From positions 26,015 to 82,698 of the forward strand of contig NW_019773569.1 in NCBI RefSeq assembly GCF_001039355.2: a stretch of DNA of 56,684 nt. The letters are read 5' to 3'. The DNA comes from Lingula anatina (lineage: Eukaryota > Brachiopoda > Lingulata > Lingulida > Lingulidae). Of this stretch, positions 1 to 14,100 are shown piece by piece. Position 1 is the stretch's first letter. Every line of letters starts with the position of its first letter. A program made the translations under genes and the position numbers. The notes under the pieces are model-generated. The model was not told the DNA's origin, ran no database searches, and saw nothing but the letters and a program-made list of their open reading frames with translations.

Positions 1-220
1 GGGGGGGGACAGCTGATGTGGGCAATTCAATCCTGTCAGAAGTTTTTGTATGTTGATACATTTACTCTCACAGACAGCAAACACATTCTTTAAAAAAAAC
101 ATGGGAATGTGAAGTTTAGTGCTCTTAATTGCACATTACCTGCTAAAGAAAAAAATCATCAAAGGTACTTAACACTACAAGCACTCAAGGGTTGTCATAA
201 CAAGCAACATGTGCACTCAC

Positions 221-3200
221 CTCAGAGACATTTGGGAACCAGACTTCAACGCTGCCTCATAATAGTTAATGGCCTTAAAAAAAGAAAAAAGGAAACATTT
301 TATTGTGAGTAATCATCTTACTGATGCTACAGATGTGGTTGAAAACTGAATCTTTATGTTCTTCTGGTAGTATGTTCTTCATGTTAACTTTTTAAAATCT
401 AATGTGATGACAAGAGTTTAATATCTCCACAGATTACCTCGATAAAAATATATTAATATATATCAAATAATTTTCTAATTTTTTGATAAATCTCTATTTT
501 GATATTAAAACTTACCTTTCCATAATTATGTGTCTTGACAAGAGCCTGTCCTATCTTGCTAGCAAGAGCGCCATCTTTTGGGTTCAGTTTCAAAGCTGCT
601 TGATACACCTCTATAGCTTTCTCTGGCTGTAATAGTCACATGAAAAATATGTGCTGATAAGCTTTAAATGTGAATCCTAAAACTAAGCATACTCACCACA
701 ACACAAAATGATTAGAAATAATAAAACAATATACCTGCTTTAAAATTGTACAGAGGCAAAACCCATCATTTATCACAGACAAGATAGACGTTTTTTTAAG
801 AATAAGTAACTTGTGACTGAGTGAGTGAGAGAGAGAATGATTAAGAGATGAACTGACCTCCTGTATGCTCATGTAGGCATCCCCCAGTAGCAGACATGTG
901 TGGGCACTGGGATGTTTGTCCACTAGTTCTCTAGAATTACAATAATGATGGAGGAGTTAGATATTCCTTGATAAGTCAAAATAAGAACCAGTTTTATCTT
1001 GGTAGCAAGAGTGCCATCTTTTGAGAATTTTTTTTGTTTGAATTAATAAAAAATAAGACTGAAATTAAATGTCTTAAAAGGTTACATTCCCATGAAATGC
1101 GGGCTGAACAGATATTGGTGCCAATCTAGCGAAGTTGTGGCAATGTTGTGCACTTGTTGATTTTTTAAAGATGAAGTGCATGTTTGTGCATGTGTGCATC
1201 TGTGTACTTGTGCGTATAAATATGTATTCCTGTGTATGTATGTGTCCATGTCACAGACTTCCCCTGTGACCTACTTGTAGCAACTGGCATACAGCCTCTT
1301 ATCCTTCCTGTGATGCAGATAGATCTCAGCCATCTTTTCTCTCGCCTGAACAAAGTACGGCTCATTCTCTTTGACATTACGCAACATGACCAGGGCGCCC
1401 TCTACATCTCCACGGTTTAGGGAGAGGTCAGCATTGGCTATCATGATTCTGATCTCCTCAGGAGTGCCTTCAAACTCCATGGTGGCGTCCGTCATCACCT
1501 TGGCTGCTTCATGCTGGAAGTGAGCACACATCAATTAATAATAAGATCAAGTAATTTATGAAGATAATGGTTGCCTCTAGCAATTTCATTTGGAAAATTT
1601 ATTGACAAGAGCCTGTCCTTTCTAGCAAGAATGCCCTCTTTTGAAAAAATTTATTTGGACTGTGTTTTAAAAAGAAATTTCAAGGCCAAAATTAAGCATA
1701 AAATATTACACCTTGAAAATGCATCCTGTATTTCTGTATCAAGGAAACATCACACCTGACCAAATGATTATTATATTGTATTATTGACATGAAATCGCAC
1801 TATTAATACTTTTACACATGACTAAATACATGTTGTGAATTAGGAAAGAACAGTTCTCTGATTCAACCGAACATCTGCCCTACACAAATTATTTCAATCC
1901 CTACTTACAGTTTCTGCACACATCCTGTGTGCCTCTGCCAGTTCCAGAAACACTGACACCCTGTCATTTATACCAATCTGGGCTACCTTCTTCTTGCTTC
2001 CTGACTTGCTGTCTGAAATAGTAGTAAACATCAGATATAAGAAGCAATTGGAATAGAGAATAACACAGTTAAACAGTTGAATAGTATGGTTGTTGTCTTG
2101 GTTAAAAAAGTTTCTTGATATTCGTAAGTTCAAACTTAACAAAAACAAATGAACATCTGCTCATTTACCATGGTCCTTAACAAAAAAAGGTCTTGGTCCT
2201 TAACAAAAAAGTTCCTATCTTTGAGCATGCCAAATTGAAGATAAACCTCCATTCCAAAGAAAAGACACTTCTTGCTGTAACGTTAATCATTTTAGTGCCT
2301 CTACCTGTTTTCTCTGTAGACCATAAATACCCCAGTCTCCAAACTGACCTGACTTTTTCACTCCAGGTAAAGACATGGCCATCTGCAGAGTCTTCACAGC
2401 ATCCTGGAAGTCTCCCTGCTTCTTCTGTATCCTGGCTTTTATCAGGTGATACAGGGGGTGCTCTCTTACCTGGAAAACAATATGTGGGTACAGTCTGTGA
2501 ATTGATCCGCTCTACAGTCAGTGGGATCAGGAGGCTTTAAAAAACTTTTTTTACTGAGAAGAAAGAGACTAAACAGGATAGAAAAAAAAAAAAAAAAAAA
2601 AAGAGAGAGAGAGAGAGAAAGAAAGAGAGAGAGAAAGAGATCAAATAAACGGAAATGTGTATGTTTTGTACCTCAAAGTTGTAGCTGAGTCCCACTTCCA
2701 GTGACTGTGACGCCTGTTTAAAGTTCCCCTGATGCAGCTGTATCTGAGCCATCAAGATATGTGCATCAGAAAAGGTGGAGTCCTGGTCCAGGCAGTGTTG
2801 TAAGGTGCCCTGGGCAGCATCAACATCACCTGGGATAATAAAAGCCAGGGTGAGGATTATCATGTTAATACTTAACAGGCTGAATGCTTTCATTATACAT
2901 CTTATTACTATAATTGCTAAATCAAAGCTGGAACATATTCTGCAAAAATGGACAATTTAAAATATACTGCATAGGAAAAGCACACCACAGAAATCGCCCA
3001 CCTGACAGGAACTTGACCTTGGCCATGAGAAAGAGAGCCTCCAAGAGTCCTGGCACTGTCCTAGTCACTGGCTCCAGCACCATCTGGCACCTCTTCAGTA
3101 CTGGGTGGACTGGCTGACCAGTGGTGCTGGGCTGCAATACAGGAGGACATTGTGTTAGCTGTGACAGCAATGTGTTGGTTGTACGGAGATTGTGTTAGAT

Positions 3201-6200
3201 GTGACAGCAATGTGTTGGCTGTACTGAGATTGTGTATGATGTGATAATGTGTTGGCTGTGATAGGATTGTGCTAGCTGTGACAGCAATCTGTTAATTGTG
3301 GTAATACTGTATTGGATTCGATAGCAATGTACTTGTTTTGCTTACATATTTCCATCCATATCAAAAAAGCTTATGTCTAAGATCAATAGCTCTCACATTG
3401 GACTACCACAGATTTCTACTCAATAGAAATAGGCAAAATTGTAAGTCTTTTCTGTGAGTTAATATGAACACTTAGTCTTAAGTGAGTTTGTTCTACCAGC
3501 CCCTGATGAATACCTACCTGCTGAGGAGCATAGATGAGGAACTCATGGATGACTTGGATCAAGAAGTCAGGGTTCATCTGGTAAAAGTACTGGACTCCTA
3601 ATGGCAGAGACTGGAACCCAAACACAGGAACATTTTGTATCAACTAGTAAGACAACACATGGTTTTCAGTATGGAGGAGATGACAACACCTCTCTTATTA
3701 AAATTAAGAATTTGTAAGTCACCATGACAATGAGGAGTAAATAACAAATTTGATATTCTGCTATGAATGTTTTCAGTGTAACTTTGTGAGCAATTATTTA
3801 CTTTATTTTCTGCTTGCAGACCACCTGGAGTTCGGCCTTACCTCCAGTCCTGAAAAGTGGTTCTCTACGGCTTCATTTAAGAGCTCGAGGACTTTCTCGG
3901 GTCCTTTCTGTCTCTTCCTGGCCAGCACAGCGCTCAGGTATGACACCTCCTGGAGAGGTGGGAATACAAATAATATCAGTAGGATAAAATGATACATCAA
4001 ATTTTAATTCTGCACTTTAAACAATGGGGAAAATTCTTCTCAGGTCTTTTAAGAGGTCTGTCTGTGAATGGTTTTGGATTGATGCTGAGTGCCTGAGCTA
4101 ATACCATGTTACAGTAGTTATTATTATTTTTTTAATTACAGAAATTTGAATTTCAAGATGATTTTGTTAAAAAAATTATAATAAATGAATAAATAGAACA
4201 AAAAATATGGATATGGGCTAGTGGTCTAAATATAATATGAATATCAAACCAATTCAGTGTAGAAGCACTTACTGCAGATTTCCCAATGCTCTGCTGTATC
4301 TCACTTAAAAATTCCAACTGCTGTGCTGCATCTTCGAGCTGGTTTTCTGCTAACTGACATCTGATAATACCTAAAATATTGGTCAAGAACTGGTTACAAA
4401 ACAAGTTACAAAGCAAAGAGGTGAATCAAAATTATAAACATATGGAAAGATTGCATGGATAGCAATGAGATAGACAGACGAGCAGACAGACACACACACA
4501 GACAGACAGACAGACTGAGACTAATACAGCTATATCTTTACTTTATCAATTCATATCAAAGGCTCAAAACTGACGATGAAATATACAAACACTGCAATAC
4601 AAATCTCTAAATACCTTTTTGGGGAATTGTCTTAAGTGGTGTATTTGCAAATATAAATAATTTTACTGTGATCCTAATAAAAGCCATTACTGTTATCCCT
4701 GACTGATATTTCTAAGAATCATGTAGCTTCATTTAACCTGTAGTAAGTTTTTCCTTGTAATTGGCAATTCTAGTTGCTTTGTTTCAGAAATTACAACGTG
4801 TGACTGGTAATCTCAGATGTCAAGCTAAAAATTCAATTTACCAACATTTAGAATGTAAACAGTGCAGAGAGGAATGTGGAATGCAGTTCTTAAGAGTCCC
4901 TCTTCTTTTTATTCTTATTATTACTATCATGCCACCACAAGTGATAATGTATCCACTTGCAACATCCACCTACCTGTCAGAGCTGCCACACTGGTCTCAT
5001 CCAGCTTCATGGCGTTCTTGTAACACTTCATGGCATCCCTCACCCTCCCCTGCATCAGCAACTCGTAACCCAGCTCTGTGACGTACTCCGCACTAGTGTT
5101 ATCAAGGCTAACTGCCCTCTCTGCCAGAGTGTATGTCTGTTGTAGAACTAGTAGATTCCTTCCACACTAGAATGGAGAATAATACAATTATATCACTGGT
5201 ATGATCAAAGGGTTCTTGGAGTTGGGTGATTCTTATCCCACTTGACAGTACAATACAATAACATCAGTAATTCGATAAGGACTTCATAAAGTGATGTCTG
5301 TTTTGTTCAAAGAAGCCTTCATCTGTGGCAAACACTTTTACTTTATAAATTTCTTAATAACACAATGCAATATCTAGATCAGGCATAAGATGTACAATAT
5401 CTTACCAGTCTACAAAATGTCTGTGCTATATCATTGTACAGGTGTGGATTCTTTGGCTCAAACCTGTCCACCAAACCTATCAGATCCCCAATCTTTGTTG
5501 CAGCCTGAAAAAAAAAAGAGAAGAAAAAGATTGAGTCTTTGGTGGAATTTATCATAGATTTAGTTCAAAAGGCTGAAAAAAGTCATCCCAGATGGTGCAT
5601 AAATATGACAGATCATAGATGTAAATTATTTTTTAAAAAATGCCATTACAAAATAGCAAATAAAGCCAGTGCTAGTAATTGTAATGTAAGTCATAACTGT
5701 ATAGACTATGAAATCATTCCAATGCAGCAAAATAAAAACTATGCATACATTTTTATTGAATCTTCAGTTTACCATGAGAGAAAAATAATGCAAATACTCA
5801 CCTCCTGTGCATTTCCCTCCCTGCAAAGTTGGTGAAGAACAATGTATCTGTGTGCTTCTAGAGAGTGATTGTCTTGAGATAGGGCCCTGCAATATAGAAA
5901 TACAATATCATATATCTCTGTGCTAAGTTTTGTCTCTTCTGGCTTATATTTCTTTTTAAAAGTTTTAAGTTAATCTTAGTGGTTTTAAGTTAAATTTATA
6001 ATAACAGCATATGTAAACAGCACTGAAACGTCTGTGTAGTACATTTTTTAAATAAATAAATCATTATCATAACTAATAAGTTTCTTATTCATAAAGCATA
6101 CCTGTGAGCAGTCTCTACAGTCTGTTCCCAGTCCTGCAGTGCCAGCTGAATCTTCATCTTCTCAATCAGTGCAGGCATGTAGCCAGGGAAGGACACAATG

Positions 6201-9200
6201 GCCTGGTTCATCAACTCCAGAGAGCCAGTGAAGTTGTTCTTCAGAGAAAAACATTTGGCCTTCCCAAAAAGTGCATCTACTTCTTTATTTCCCTGGCTGA
6301 ATATATCAAGAATGAAAATTGTGTATCAAAAGCAAAAAGGATATTGATATCAGTGTAGTAAGTTACAGTTAAAAAGCACAAATGAAGTGTACCTTTATAT
6401 AAAAAAAATGGTTTATTTTAGATCAGGATTAATCAATAATGGTGCAAAAAAGGGTACATTTAAGGTAAGAGGCAATCAGTCATAAAATTCACTTATTTTT
6501 GAAAAGAATATCAATTTCCTTTAAGGTGAAAAGCTCACTTTAAGACATCATCGAAATATTTCACAGCCTTCTTGACATAAGAATCCCTGCCACATAACAA
6601 GTCAATCCATCCCTTCAGGATAAGACCCTAGAACAGAAATATCGTATCTTAACTTTCTTTTCTCTTTTATGGGGAGGATTCTTATAGCATTCTTAGAAAA
6701 ATTCTCAATGTCAACCCATTAAATGGTGCTTAAAAAGTGATGATTTATTGAACACTAAACGAGGGAGTTAATGCTACAAATAGGCAAAATGTTTAAGTAA
6801 TTGCGGCTGAAAAAAATAAACATACAGACCACATAATACTAATAATAATAATAAAAACCCTCACCTCCTTGGAGTTAGCATTTATCTTCAGCATCCTATC
6901 AATGTACTCCCTTGCTTTGTCATACTTCTCTGAGTGAAACAAGAACAGGCCAGCAAAATACAGACCCTGAAACATGAATTATGATGACATGTTTGTTTTC
7001 ATTTTCTTGTCATTTTCATCTACTGCAGATAAAGAATTATGTGTAAAAATTACTACTTACTTGCAATGACACATTTTGCAAGTTGAAAGAAACAGATAAT
7101 GAAGAGGGTCAAGATAATTGCTGACCCTACTTTTGTTTTTAATGGTAACTAACTGAAACCGAAAATGTGGCAGCAGTCAAGAAAGTCATCAAAGAAGTAA
7201 TAACACACTCTGTATTGCAGACTAAGTGTAAGTAAAAAAAGACAAAAAAAAAAAAAAGAATACCATCTCCCCAGCTTGTTTTCTCTCAGTTTTCAGTTTA
7301 GTGTCCAGCTCCTGCATGGCCTCTCTGTCCACAGTCTTACACCTCTTGTGGCCAAACATCAAAGCCATGTATGTACACAGGTTCAGGTCCCGCTTGTCCT
7401 TCAGGATCTCCAGCTCTCGCATGCCTTCCTGGACACGATCTGCAGATACAGGTTATTTTGGACGATATTTAAAGCACGACAAATAAATATGGATGTTTCT
7501 GATAATTAAAATTTTAATAATAATTTAGGCATCTTTTGTTGTTTCTTTTCCCCTATTTCAGTTTTTCATTATCTTCTATTATCTTTATTCATTTTATTTA
7601 TTTTTAGGAGGTTGCAATCAATATCTCTATTTCACTGAATGCTATCTCAGAATATATTCAGTTCCTTTAAAAATATTTGCTCATGTCTTGTAAATGTATA
7701 AACAATGTAAATGAAAATGACCCCCCCCCTTCCCTACAGTTGGTAACTTGTTTACATTTGCCAAGAATAATAAAAAACTCTAAACTTCCCTGCCTGTATA
7801 TTTACCTTCCAATAACATGCTGTATGCATGGAAAAACTTGAGGACAGGGTCGTTGCCATATTTCTTCATTCCCTCTAGTGCAGCATTCTGCATGTGTCTG
7901 TACAGCTTTTCACGGCAATAATAGTTGATCTTTGCCTAAAAAAGCAAAGGGAATTTTTTTTTAAATGCCAAGTACATTGTATATACAGAGCTTAAATTCA
8001 AATTACAATGGCACCCATAAACATGTACTTATGAAAATCGTAATACTTACCAACGTCACTGAATCTGTCTCAGCCATTTTCAGTGCAGGAGGAAATTATC
8101 AAGTTTAGCAAAGAAACAAAGTGCTGATAANAGCAAAAAGGATATTGATATCAGTGTAGTAAGTTACAGTTAAAAAGCACAAATGAAGTGTACCTTTATA
8201 TAAAAAAATGGTTTACTTTAGATCAGGATTAATCAATAATGGTGCAAAAAAGGGTACATTTAAGGTAAGAGGCAATCAGTCATAAAATTCACTTATTTTT
8301 GAAAAGAATATCAATTTCCTTTAAGGTGAAAAGCTCACTTTAAGACATCATCGAAATATTTCACAGCCTTCTTGACATAAGAATCCCTGCCACATAACAA
8401 GTCAATCCATCCCTTCAGGATAAGACCCTAGAACAGAAATATCGTATCTTAACTTTCTTTTCTCTTTTATGGGGAGGATTCTTATAGCATTCTTAGAAAA
8501 ATTCTCAATGTCAACCCATTAAATGGTGCTTAAAAAGTGATGATTTATTGAACACTAAACGAGGGAGTTAATGCTACAAATAGGCAAAATGTTTAAGTAA
8601 TTGCGGCTGAAAAAAATAAACATACAGACCACATAATACTAATAATAATAATAAAAACCCTCACCTCCTTGGAGTTAGCATTTATCTTCAGCATCCTATC
8701 AATGTACTCCCTTGCTTTGTCATACTTCTCTGAGTGAAACAAGAACAGGCCAGCAAAATACAGACCCTGAAACATGAATTATGATGACATGTTTGTTTTC
8801 ATTTTCTTGTCATTTTCATCTACTGCAGATAAAGAATTATGTGTAAAAATTACTACTTACTTGCAATGACACATTTTGCAAGTTGAAAGAAACAGATAAT
8901 GAAGAGGGTCAAGATAATTGCTGACCCTACTTTTGTTTTTAATGGTAACTAACTGAAACCGAAAATGTGGCAGCAGTCAAGAAAGTCATCAAAGAAGTAA
9001 TAACACACTCTGTATTGCAGACTAAGTGTAAGTAAAAAAAGACAAAAAAAAAAAAAAAAGAATACCATCTCCCCAGCTTGTTTTCTCTCAGTTTTCAGTT
9101 TAGTGTCCAGCTCCTGCATGGCCTCTCTGTCCACAGTCTTACACCTCTTGTGGCCAAACATCAAAGCCATGTATGTACACAGGTTCAGGTCCCGCTTGTC

Positions 9201-9882
9201 CTTCAGGATCTCCAGCTCTCGCATGCCTTCCTGGACACGATCTGCAGATACAGGTTATTTTGGACGATATTTAAAGCACGACAAATAAATATGGATGTTT
9301 CTGATAATTAAAATTTTAATAATAATTTAGGCATCTTTTGTTGTTTCTTTTCCCCTATTTCAGTTTTTCATTATCTTCTTTTATCTTTATTCATTTTATT
9401 TATTTATTTATTTTTAGGAGGTTGCAATCAATATTTCTATTTCACTGAATGCTATCTCAGAATATATTCAGTTCCTTTAAAAATATTTGATCATGTCTTG
9501 TAAATGTATAAACAATGTAAATGAAAATGACCCTCCCCTTCCCTACAGTTGGTAACTTGTTTACATTTGTCAAGAAGAATAAAAAAACTAAACTCTAAAC
9601 TTCCCTGCCTGTATATTTACCTTCCAATAACATGCTGTATGCATGGAAAAACTTGAGGACAGGGTCGTTGCCATATTTCTTCATTCCCTCTAGTGCAGCA
9701 TTCTGCATGTGTCTGTACAGCTTTTCACGGCAATAATAGTTGATCTTTGCCTTAAAAAACAAAGGGAATTTTTTTAAAATGCCAAGTATACAGAGCTTAA
9801 ATTCAAATTACAATGGCACCCATAAACATGTACTTATGAAAATCGTAACACTTACCAACGTCACTGAATCTGTCTCAGCCAT
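221..9882 (-). CDS. TTC21B: TTC21B / IFT139 tetratricopeptide-repeat protein, 5' part (gene continues off the left edge)
   Basis: IFT139 is a TPR-rich subunit of the IFT-A complex, which drives retrograde transport in cilia. Coding exons in gene order (minus strand): start codon exon 8051-8077, then 7806-7935, 7264-7439, 6865-6966, 6539-6627, 6102-6296, 5802-5886, 5406-5504, 4974-5166, 4273-4370, 3842-3949, 3518-3610, 3002-3131, 2672-2829, 2349-2469, 1909-2012, 1275-1513, 858-930, 516-626, 221-273. All junctions are GT-AG with continuous frame, giving about 794 residues starting MAETDSVTL. Landmarks typical of the family include [17 protein letters not shown]-like [50 protein letters not shown] and [12 protein letters not shown]. 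The vertebrate protein is about 1,316 residues, so roughly 40% (the C-terminal part) lies outside. The first five coding exons recur identically at 9856-9882, 9621-9750, 9066-9241, 8665-8766 and 8339-8427; only one set can be used in frame. The paralogue TTC21A is the main alternative name. Confidence 0.93.
6331..8130. repeat. Duplicated segment 1, copy A (TTC21B exons 1-5)
   Basis: This segment is nearly identical to 8132-9935 and ends exactly at the single n at 8131. It carries the first five TTC21B coding exons and their introns. Differences that I can see are confined to introns: homopolymer lengths and a few substitutions. The exon sequences read the same in both copies. Confidence 0.95.
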
Positions 9883-9935
9883 TTTCAGTGCAGGAGGAAA
9901 TGATCAAGTTTAGCAAAGAAACACAGTGCTGATAA
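8132..9935. repeat. Duplicated segment 1, copy B (TTC21B exons 1-5)
   Basis: This copy starts directly after the n at 8131. It runs into the unique 5' UTR and promoter beyond 9935, so it is the copy physically joined to the promoter, whereas copy A is joined to the rest of the gene. The most economical reading is two overlapping contig ends (two haplotypes) placed side by side. Confidence 0.95.
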
Positions 9936-10139
9936 AAATATATTTTGCCGATTCCAAATTCTGTTTTCTATTCGTATGTCACAGTGTCGGCGAGTGTTGC
10001 AGTCATGTTTTCTGTAAAAGAAATACCAAATACATATCAGCGCAAAAAGGAAAAGGTGTGGTATTTTCACTGATTTTGAATCATTAAGCCCTTTTCTACA
10101 TTTCTTAACGAAATCATTCATAAATTTAAAAAGACCTAC
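9936..10139 (-). other. Probable TTC21B 5' UTR with small intron and a 12-codon upstream ORF
   Basis: On the minus strand a good donor (GTAGGT, at 10134-10139) and a good acceptor (TTTTACAG ending at 10012) suggest a 128-base 5' UTR intron. The following UTR carries an upstream ATG at 10006-10004 opening a 12-codon ORF that stops at 9968, before the main ATG at 9882. The sequence motifs are seen; transcription is inferred. Confidence 0.4.
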
Positions 10140-10543
10140 CGAATAATTCATAGTAAATTCTGCAGCTTGGAATTTGAAGAAATACGCATGCGTGGAGGTA
10201 AACTTCCGTTAATGAAAGTTTACTTCCGCCGTAAGGGCATCGTAAGGAAAGCATGTATGGATTATTTGGGAATTCTAGCAAAATTAAGCTTATACGCTTC
10301 TTTATATGGTTTTTACAAATTATCTTGATATCCCAGTGCTTTGTACATATCTTGGTATATATTTATCCCAAAAAGTGACATTGTTATGTCAAATATTCCA
10401 ACCATGTTGACTCATTGTGCTTTCTGTGCTCTGCCGGTTTGTTGACAACACCATGGCGATGAACTAACAAAGTGAGGGGTCAATACATGGGGAATAATTG
10501 AGCGTATTACCATCATATAGACTTAAGCACGCTTAAAATAAGT
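10140..10543. promoter_or_regulatory. Divergent promoter shared by TTC21B (minus) and the CSPP1-like gene (plus)
   Basis: Only 661 bases separate the two start codons (9882 and 10544), and the genes are head to head. The interval has two ETS-type ACTTCCG words (10201-10208 and 10221-10228) and an NRF1-like palindrome TACGCATGCGTGG at 10184-10196. I see no convincing TATA box. This layout is typical of housekeeping or ciliary bidirectional promoters; activity is inferred. Confidence 0.5.
10447..10460. promoter_or_regulatory. X-box-like (RFX) site, weak candidate
   Basis: The sequence AACACCATGGCGAT contains the central RCCATGGC core of the RFX X-box consensus GTTRCCATGGYAAC, but the outer half-sites are poor. 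Its position between two cilium-associated genes makes it worth noting. It could also be coincidence. Confidence 0.25.
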
Positions 10544-11087
10544 ATGGCAGCAGCGAGATTAGAAACTAACCGGGTCCCATTAAGCCTCCAGCATGACCGT
10601 AAGTAAAAAAGTTTTGTGATATTTAAAGAGAAAATATTCGACCTGGTATGTCCCTTGCTGGTTTGTTTTGCCTGCATTTGACACAAGGCTTGAAGAAAAT
10701 AATTTTATAATGATTATTTACATCAACTCTTTACTTTGCCTGGACTTATTAAGAAACTTGCATCTGCTCTGACAATCAGAATAAAAATCAGTCTCATGGA
10801 AAATTATAATTATTTTTGTATTTTTTATAATATTTAAAAATAATTTTTATGAAATTTGATTAATAATAGTAATAATAATAGGTATCTCTATAATGCTCTC
10901 TTTTGTTGAATATAGGCATGTTGAGTTTGAAAAATTTTATAAGGGTTGCAAGTTCTTTATTATTTTCTTTTATGATTTTCAAGTTAAAGAAAATTATTCC
11001 CAAGTCATAAATCAAGTCATAAATTATAAATTAACAGCCATTGATATGAAATACTGTATGTAGAAGAATAATTTGGAGTTATCCTTT

Positions 11088-11140
<53 letters not shown>

Positions 11141-14100
11141 ATAGTACATGTAAAAACTATTATAAATGTAGTTTGTGTACTTGGCTATATATTGGACATA
11201 ATAACGAATTTTGTCCATACATGTAGCTATATATATATATATATATATAAGTATTTCATACGATGGCCTTTAAATTCCACCTTGATTCTTGTTTTTTTTT
11301 CATCATTCCAAACCACACACTGCCAATGTAATTACCACAACTACATAAACCTCAGTAAAACTGTATTCTGAATATCTGGTTTCCTTTGATAGAGATCAAT
11401 ACTTGTATAATGAGTGTCATCCTGTGTTTACCTGCCCTTTTCTGAGTGAACATGATTAGAAATAGATTTTTCAGGTTGTTTTCCTAGTCTCAATCATTTT
11501 TGACATGTTGTATTTAACATGTAGTGTCTTTAGTCATCTAAGTGTGGTACATAAAGATGAAATATCTAAATAAGAATGTTTGGCATCATTTTCAAATATG
11601 GCAAAAGTATGACGATTTTTACTGCCATTATTACATATTACATATATTTACTTTTTTCTTTATTCAGATAATTTGATAAAAATACACAATTTGCCTAATA
11701 AAAATAGACTTGCTGAATAGAAATTAGGAAAAGAATTTTGTTATTTCAAAGTAATACGTACCAAGGTTTTCTAAAGAGGCTAGATAATAAATAATACTCA
11801 AGCATATTACAGGCGCAGATGCCTTTCTTCCCCTAGCTACAAGACACAAACATTAGGTATTTTTATGTGTATGATCTGACACATTACATTCAAAATGTGT
11901 AAAGATTACATTTTTCTGTTCACTGAAGGAGAAAATTCATTGTCCGTGAAGGTCTTTGTGTTTGTTTTCTTAAGTACTTGATGTTCTGTGGTAGCTACAC
12001 TTAAGTCTACAACATATATATTTGCAGAGTCCTTTGTCAAACCGACTTGTGAAAATTATGCTCTGGTGTAAGCAAATACCAGCAGGCTTCCTGGAGACAC
12101 ATTTTGTTTTCAAATCACAATTTCTGTTTTAAATTCTGGGTTTTAAAGTATTTGTTTTCTGAACCTCGTGTTGTGTCAAGATACTGAGCAAATTGTAAAG
12201 GTGTTGGGTGTCATTGGTTATAACATTTAAAACATGGATATTGAAATGACACAAGGGAAAGTATTGGTACTAGTACTCTGTAGATATACACCCTATTATA
12301 GCCCATAGCATTCCAATAGAAATGGAAACATCTTGAGAGCAAACAGAGCACATTTGATAAGAATTCTGAATGCGCTTAGTAAGAATAATATTTTCTCGTG
12401 ACAAATACTGTACATGTATGCCTCTGGCTGTGCAGCATCTTGAAGTCAAAATCAATTTCCTGTTGTTGAAATAAAAATTTATTCTTCTTTTTCTCTGAAA
12501 AGATTTGGATAATCCTAATTCTCGTTAGGGCAATTATCCAAAGAGGACACATAAGAGTAACAACTTAAATATAACAAAGTAAAAGATTGTTTTTGCACGT
12601 ATTGGGCTGTTGTTATATATATATATTTAATGCTGTGTGAGTGGGAGGGGGGTATTTTTAAGTCTTATTCAATGACTTAGTTCCAGATAAAGTGCCATCA
12701 GCAGTCACAAATCCATGCAAGCCTGCAGCTATTGAGTTTTTTTTTTCACTAAATTTGTTTATAGCAACTTAAATTAAATTGTGCTGCCATTTAGCAATGC
12801 ACTTTTTGTGTAGTGGTTGTCATACAAAAACTGCTGAAATAAACAAAAGAAGTGAATGCTACATTTTGACAGATTTATCCTTTCCATTTTAGAGCTGCAT
12901 CATTTCTAAACTTTACAGTTGCCAACGTGAAGTGCCTCACCACACAATGTGTGTACATAATTGGCCTTTATTATCTACCTAAAGTGTATTTACATTGGCA
13001 AAACACACCACAGTGAGAGTAGATTTAATTATTGGATGCCTCTGTTGCAGTATGGTCAATATCTGGTCAATACACTACAATGGCTGGTGTTTCATCCACA
13101 GTTTCACCAATTAGTTATATTCATCGATACTTACTACAGGAGGTAAAAAGGCTATTAATACTTGTTTTAATCGCAGGCTCACCTGTAAGTCTTAGATCCC
13201 TCACCTGTGCTTTTTTTCTTTTTTTCCTTTTTTTTTTGTGTGAGTAACATATTAAACACCTATGGTTAAAAACTGTGGCATTTATAATGCTCACAATTTC
13301 TGTACTAGGGTTAATTGTATATTACATAATTGAACACCTTCTTTGGCAAGGTAATGTTTTATTTTTAAATGTCAATTAAAACATCTAATACAGGGCTTGA
13401 TTTTAATCACTTTCACACACAAAAGACAAGTACAATGAAGATAAATGAGATTTTATGAAAAGGCATGCATATAGAAACACCTTTAATTCCTTTATCTATA
13501 CCCCATAGTGAGCAATTTTAGATAAGGATCGCGTACTAGTAAAGATAATACCTGGCTAAATTGTGTTAAAAGTGATATTACAGTTTTGCATGCATGACAG
13601 TGGCCTGAAGGTTACAGCATTGGTCCGAATGTTCATTATACATGCAAGTACATATGTAATGATAAAAAGGGAAAGTTTACAATGATTTTCAAATGTTTAT
13701 TTTGATGAATCAATAGGGCCAAGTTTTCCTTATATGCACTGGTCTATTGATTTCTTGTCTCTAAATCATTGGAAGAATAGTTATTTTTATTTATTTTTTA
13801 AATGTGTGATTGGCTTTCTTGAAAATTGTAGTTAATACTACCAGCACTTGTACATGTATGTGTGCATATAGTCACGTAAAATCTTTCCATAATGTTAACC
13901 AGGACTATCCAGAAATTTCTCATCTGTAAAGGAAAAATTGCCTGTAATGTTAAGTTGCTTTTGTAGTGCATATTTACATAACCACACACTAAAAGTTGCG
14001 CCTTGTTTGCGCACAATTCATATTTGTTTACGCCAAGCAGCATACAATGCACCATGTAATACCAGTAGCACCCTAGCCAGAGTCACAGGCACGTCACTGA

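Noticed and set aside
8339-9882. A second TTC21B-like gene fragment or pseudogene
   Set aside because: Exons are identical to copy A and abut a single-n scaffold mark, so an unmerged haplotype is far more likely than a gene duplicate.
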